NCBI GenBank assembly: GCA_002309955.1
Contig: DBXQ01000085.1
Coordinates: forward strand, 1 to 8,085
From: Bacteroidales bacterium UBA1208
Lineage (GTDB): Bacteria > Bacteroidota > Bacteroidia > Bacteroidales > P3
Length of the DNA stretch: 8,085 bases
Direction of reading: 5' to 3'
This document shows, in pieces, positions 6,832 to 8,085 of the stretch. Below the pieces are notes generated by a model. The model was not told the DNA's origin, searched no databases, and worked only from the letters and a program-made list of their open reading frames with translations. A program made the translations under genes and the position numbers. The stretch's first letter is position 1. Each line of letters opens with the position of its first letter.

Positions 6832-7581
6832 TTATTCCCACAGGGAATCAGTTGAGTAGCCGTTAATGGCCGATTCAAGGCAGCAAGCACATGGAAGCAC
6901 AACAGGGCGGTCCGGGTACAAGCTGCGGTACAACTTCACGCGGTCTTTCAACTCCATGCCTTGCAGAGGTTCGCGTCTGCCGTTGAGCCGCATCCCCAGC
7001 ACCAGGGCAGGGTCGTGCAGCGGAGGCCTCCAGCCGTCGTAGATGCAGATGCACGTGTGATATAGAAAGTGCATGCCCGCAATGCGTTCTGTCATTGGGT
7101 TGGCATTCGGCACACGCCCCTCGTCATACGCCTTGCACGCCGACCGGTATTCCATCATGCATACCACAGCAAACAACATACAAAGCAACATTCCCGCCAG
7201 ATACCACACTCTCAACCGCACTGACACTGGATGGATAAAATTGCGCCACACCAACAATAATAGGAACCACAGCGGTATAGGCATCAACAGCAGCCATGCT
7301 TCCAAAAACAGGCACCAATAGGTAAAGACCCCAGTGCTTATGCCGCACAGCAGTGCATTCACCCCTCTCAACCGGGTGCGCTCTACCCTTGTGAAAAATA
7401 TAATATTCAGGAAGCAGACTCCCTGCAATACGGCTGCCCATGCCACAGGTCTGCAAAAGCCCGCGTTGGTAAGACAGTTCCCCACAATACATACCCCTAC
7501 CAACAACAAATTGAGTCGCGGAATCACCTTACGCCACAGGGTGTCGCCATTCCGGAGAAGATAATCTCTGATACGTCCCAT
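6832..7581 (-). CDS. Uncharacterised multi-pass membrane protein with a cytosolic-like C-terminal domain
   Basis: This 249-residue protein has about five hydrophobic segments (near residues 22-38, 46-63, 73-92, 95-112 and 124-142), followed by a soluble tail of about 105 residues. The tail holds HFLYHTCICIYDGWRPPLHD (171-190), a short segment with the look of a conserved motif (YDGWRPP), then DRVKLYRSLYPDRP and a cysteine cluster CACC (231-234). From memory this resembles hypothetical Bacteroidales membrane proteins, but I cannot name a family. ATG 7581 is the natural start; the N-terminus is basic (MGRIRDYLLRNGDTLWRK), which favours a cytoplasmic N-terminus. It is convergent with the DUF4954 gene and divergent from the small ORF to its right. 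No promoter box was found; an inverted repeat lies directly ahead of its start. Confidence 0.75.
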   Translation of the reverse strand: MGRIRDYLLRNGDTLWRKVIPRLNLLLVGVCIVGNCLTNAGFCRPVAWAAVLQGVCFLNIIFFTRVERTRLRGVNALLCGISTGVFTYWCLFLEAWLLLMPIPLWFLLLLVWRNFIHPVSVRLRVWYLAGMLLCMLFAVVCMMEYRSACKAYDEGRVPNANPMTERIAGMHFLYHTCICIYDGWRPPLHDPALVLGMRLNGRREPLQGMELKDRVKLYRSLYPDRPVVLPCACCLESAINGYSTDSLWE

Positions 7582-7587
7582 TTTTGA

Positions 7588-7607
7588 ATGATTTTACCGA
7601 AAATCAT
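7588..7607. repeat. 8-bp perfect inverted repeat before the membrane-protein start
   Basis: ATGATTTT (7588-7595) and AAAATCAT (7600-7607) are perfectly complementary around a 4-base spacer ACCG. The repeat sits 7 bases upstream of the minus-strand ATG at 7581, so it is either an operator-like site or a hairpin over the ribosome binding region. Confidence 0.55.
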
Positions 7608-7623
7608 AACGTTACCCATAACG
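7605..7623. repeat. Direct repeat CATAACG x2
   Basis: CATAACG occurs at 7605-7611 and 7617-7623, a 12-base step, in the short gap between divergent genes and overlapping the right arm of the inverted repeat. It could be a protein-binding site or chance. Confidence 0.3.
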
Positions 7624-7666
7624 ATTTATTATTTTTTTCCAGAATGTTGAAATCGAAAAGGCAGAT

Positions 7667-7972
7667 GTGCTCGCAACCGGTCTGCGGAAACATCTCAAAG
7701 AGGCGCAGGAAATCGGCATCACCAACGATGCCATCAACCGACTGGAAATGGCGGCAAAAGATTTGCGACAAAAGGATGCCGAGGAGGATAAACCACGTAG
7801 GCAGGCCACTCTCAAGGCGCATGAGAATCTGGAATTGATAGCCGACCTAAAGGTACAGATGCTCCGCATACGCACGGCTGTTAAAGCCCGATATCCGCAG
7901 TATGAGTGGATAAAACCAAATCGGTCATTAGACCGACTTTTATACACTCTCTCGCTTATTCATGGCTTTTGA
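7667..7972 (+). CDS. Small helical protein of unknown function, start uncertain, possibly truncated
   Basis: From GTG 7667 the frame encodes 101 residues, nearly all predicted helical and charged (GLRKHLKEAQEIGI, INRLEMAAKDLRQKD), ending in VKARYPQYEWIKP and a degenerate tail. From memory it resembles a small Bacteroidales family of about 110 residues that contains EKADxLAxGLR near the N-terminus and YPQxxW near the C-terminus. The matching VEIEKADVLATGL begins about 7 codons before GTG 7667, at 7646, yet no ATG, GTG or TTG exists there before the upstream stop at 7619-7621. An ATG at 7644 is in another frame. The start has therefore been lost, shifted, or is non-canonical. No promoter is visible. 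The last residues run across a repeat hairpin (7921-7936), which suggests that the 3' end too is altered. It may be a pseudogene. Confidence 0.5.
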   Translation: MLATGLRKHLKEAQEIGITNDAINRLEMAAKDLRQKDAEEDKPRRQATLKAHENLELIADLKVQMLRIRTAVKARYPQYEWIKPNRSLDRLLYTLSLIHGF

Positions 7973-7990
7973 TGCCATAATGACCGATTT
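7918..7990. repeat. Three-part repeat able to form alternative hairpins
   Basis: Segment 1, AAATCGGTCATTA (7918-7930), is a perfect 13-bp inverted match to segment 3, TAATGACCGATTT (7978-7990). Within segment 1, TCGGTC (7921-7926) also pairs with GACCGA (7931-7936, segment 2) around an ATTA loop, followed by TTTT at 7938-7941. Segments 2 and 3 are near direct repeats (GACCGA then a T-run). The two pairings exclude each other. The local hairpin with its T-run resembles an intrinsic terminator. Confidence 0.6.
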
Positions 7991-8085
7991 TGCCCAATTC
8001 CCTCTCAAAAAAAGCTAAAAACGCCTTTACAAACCATATGTAGTTTAGCTATTTATATTCTATTATTGGTGTCCGATAAAACTTT
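7973..8085. other. Right-edge AT-rich non-coding stretch
   Basis: No coding frame is evident. It contains the third repeat segment, a 7-bp inverted repeat AGCTAAA (8013-8019) with TTTAGCT (8044-8050), and the edge sequence GTGTCCGATAAAACTTT (8069 onward), which may be the tip of an insertion sequence. Confidence 0.4.

Noticed and set aside
1..8085. A search by eye for CRISPR arrays, toxin-antitoxin pairs, defence genes or retroelements.
   Set aside because: No regularly spaced repeats, no paired small antitoxin/toxin ORFs, and no reverse transcriptase, nuclease or helicase motifs were found.

Overview
The window looks like ordinary chromosome from a member of the Bacteroidota, most likely the order Bacteroidales. 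The grounds are TAnnTTTG-type promoter boxes (TATCTTTG ahead of both divergent core genes), generally poor Shine-Dalgarno sites, a XerC-type recombinase directly followed by a short HPF gene, a long LptF/LptG-family permease, and a DUF4954 hexapeptide-repeat protein, a family I know only from this phylum. The assignment rests on protein recognition from memory, not on a search.

Layout. Bases 1-135 carry what may be the 3' end of a plus-strand gene entering from the left, followed by about 170 bases with no recognisable gene. Bases 305-3183 hold a two-gene minus-strand operon, transcribed as rseP (site-2 intramembrane metalloprotease) then lptG-like (LPS-export permease), 26 bases apart. A 320-base divergent intergenic region (3184-3503) carries promoters facing both ways. 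Bases 3504-4731 hold a plus-strand pair, xerC and hpf, with a strong ribosome binding site built onto the xerC stop codon and a perfect hairpin (4752-4785) behind hpf. After an AT-rich gap comes the 612-residue DUF4954 protein (4980-6818), which ends 13 bases from the stop of a convergent, unrecognised membrane protein (6832-7581). The right end (7582-8085) is less orderly. It has an inverted repeat just before the membrane-protein start, a small helical ORF with no good start codon, a three-part inverted/direct repeat over its 3' end, and an edge sequence that might be the tip of an insertion sequence.

How the genes fit together. rseP and lptG both act on the inner membrane and envelope, so co-transcription would link envelope proteolysis to LPS export. 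xerC and hpf are housekeeping genes (chromosome dimer resolution and ribosome hibernation) that are co-transcribed. DUF4954 and the 249-residue membrane protein have no assigned function. I found no CRISPR array, toxin-antitoxin pair, defence island, tRNA, rRNA or complete mobile element, and no convincing new multi-gene system. The points most worth checking are the apparently leaderless xerC, the two uncharacterised proteins, and the repeat-rich right end.
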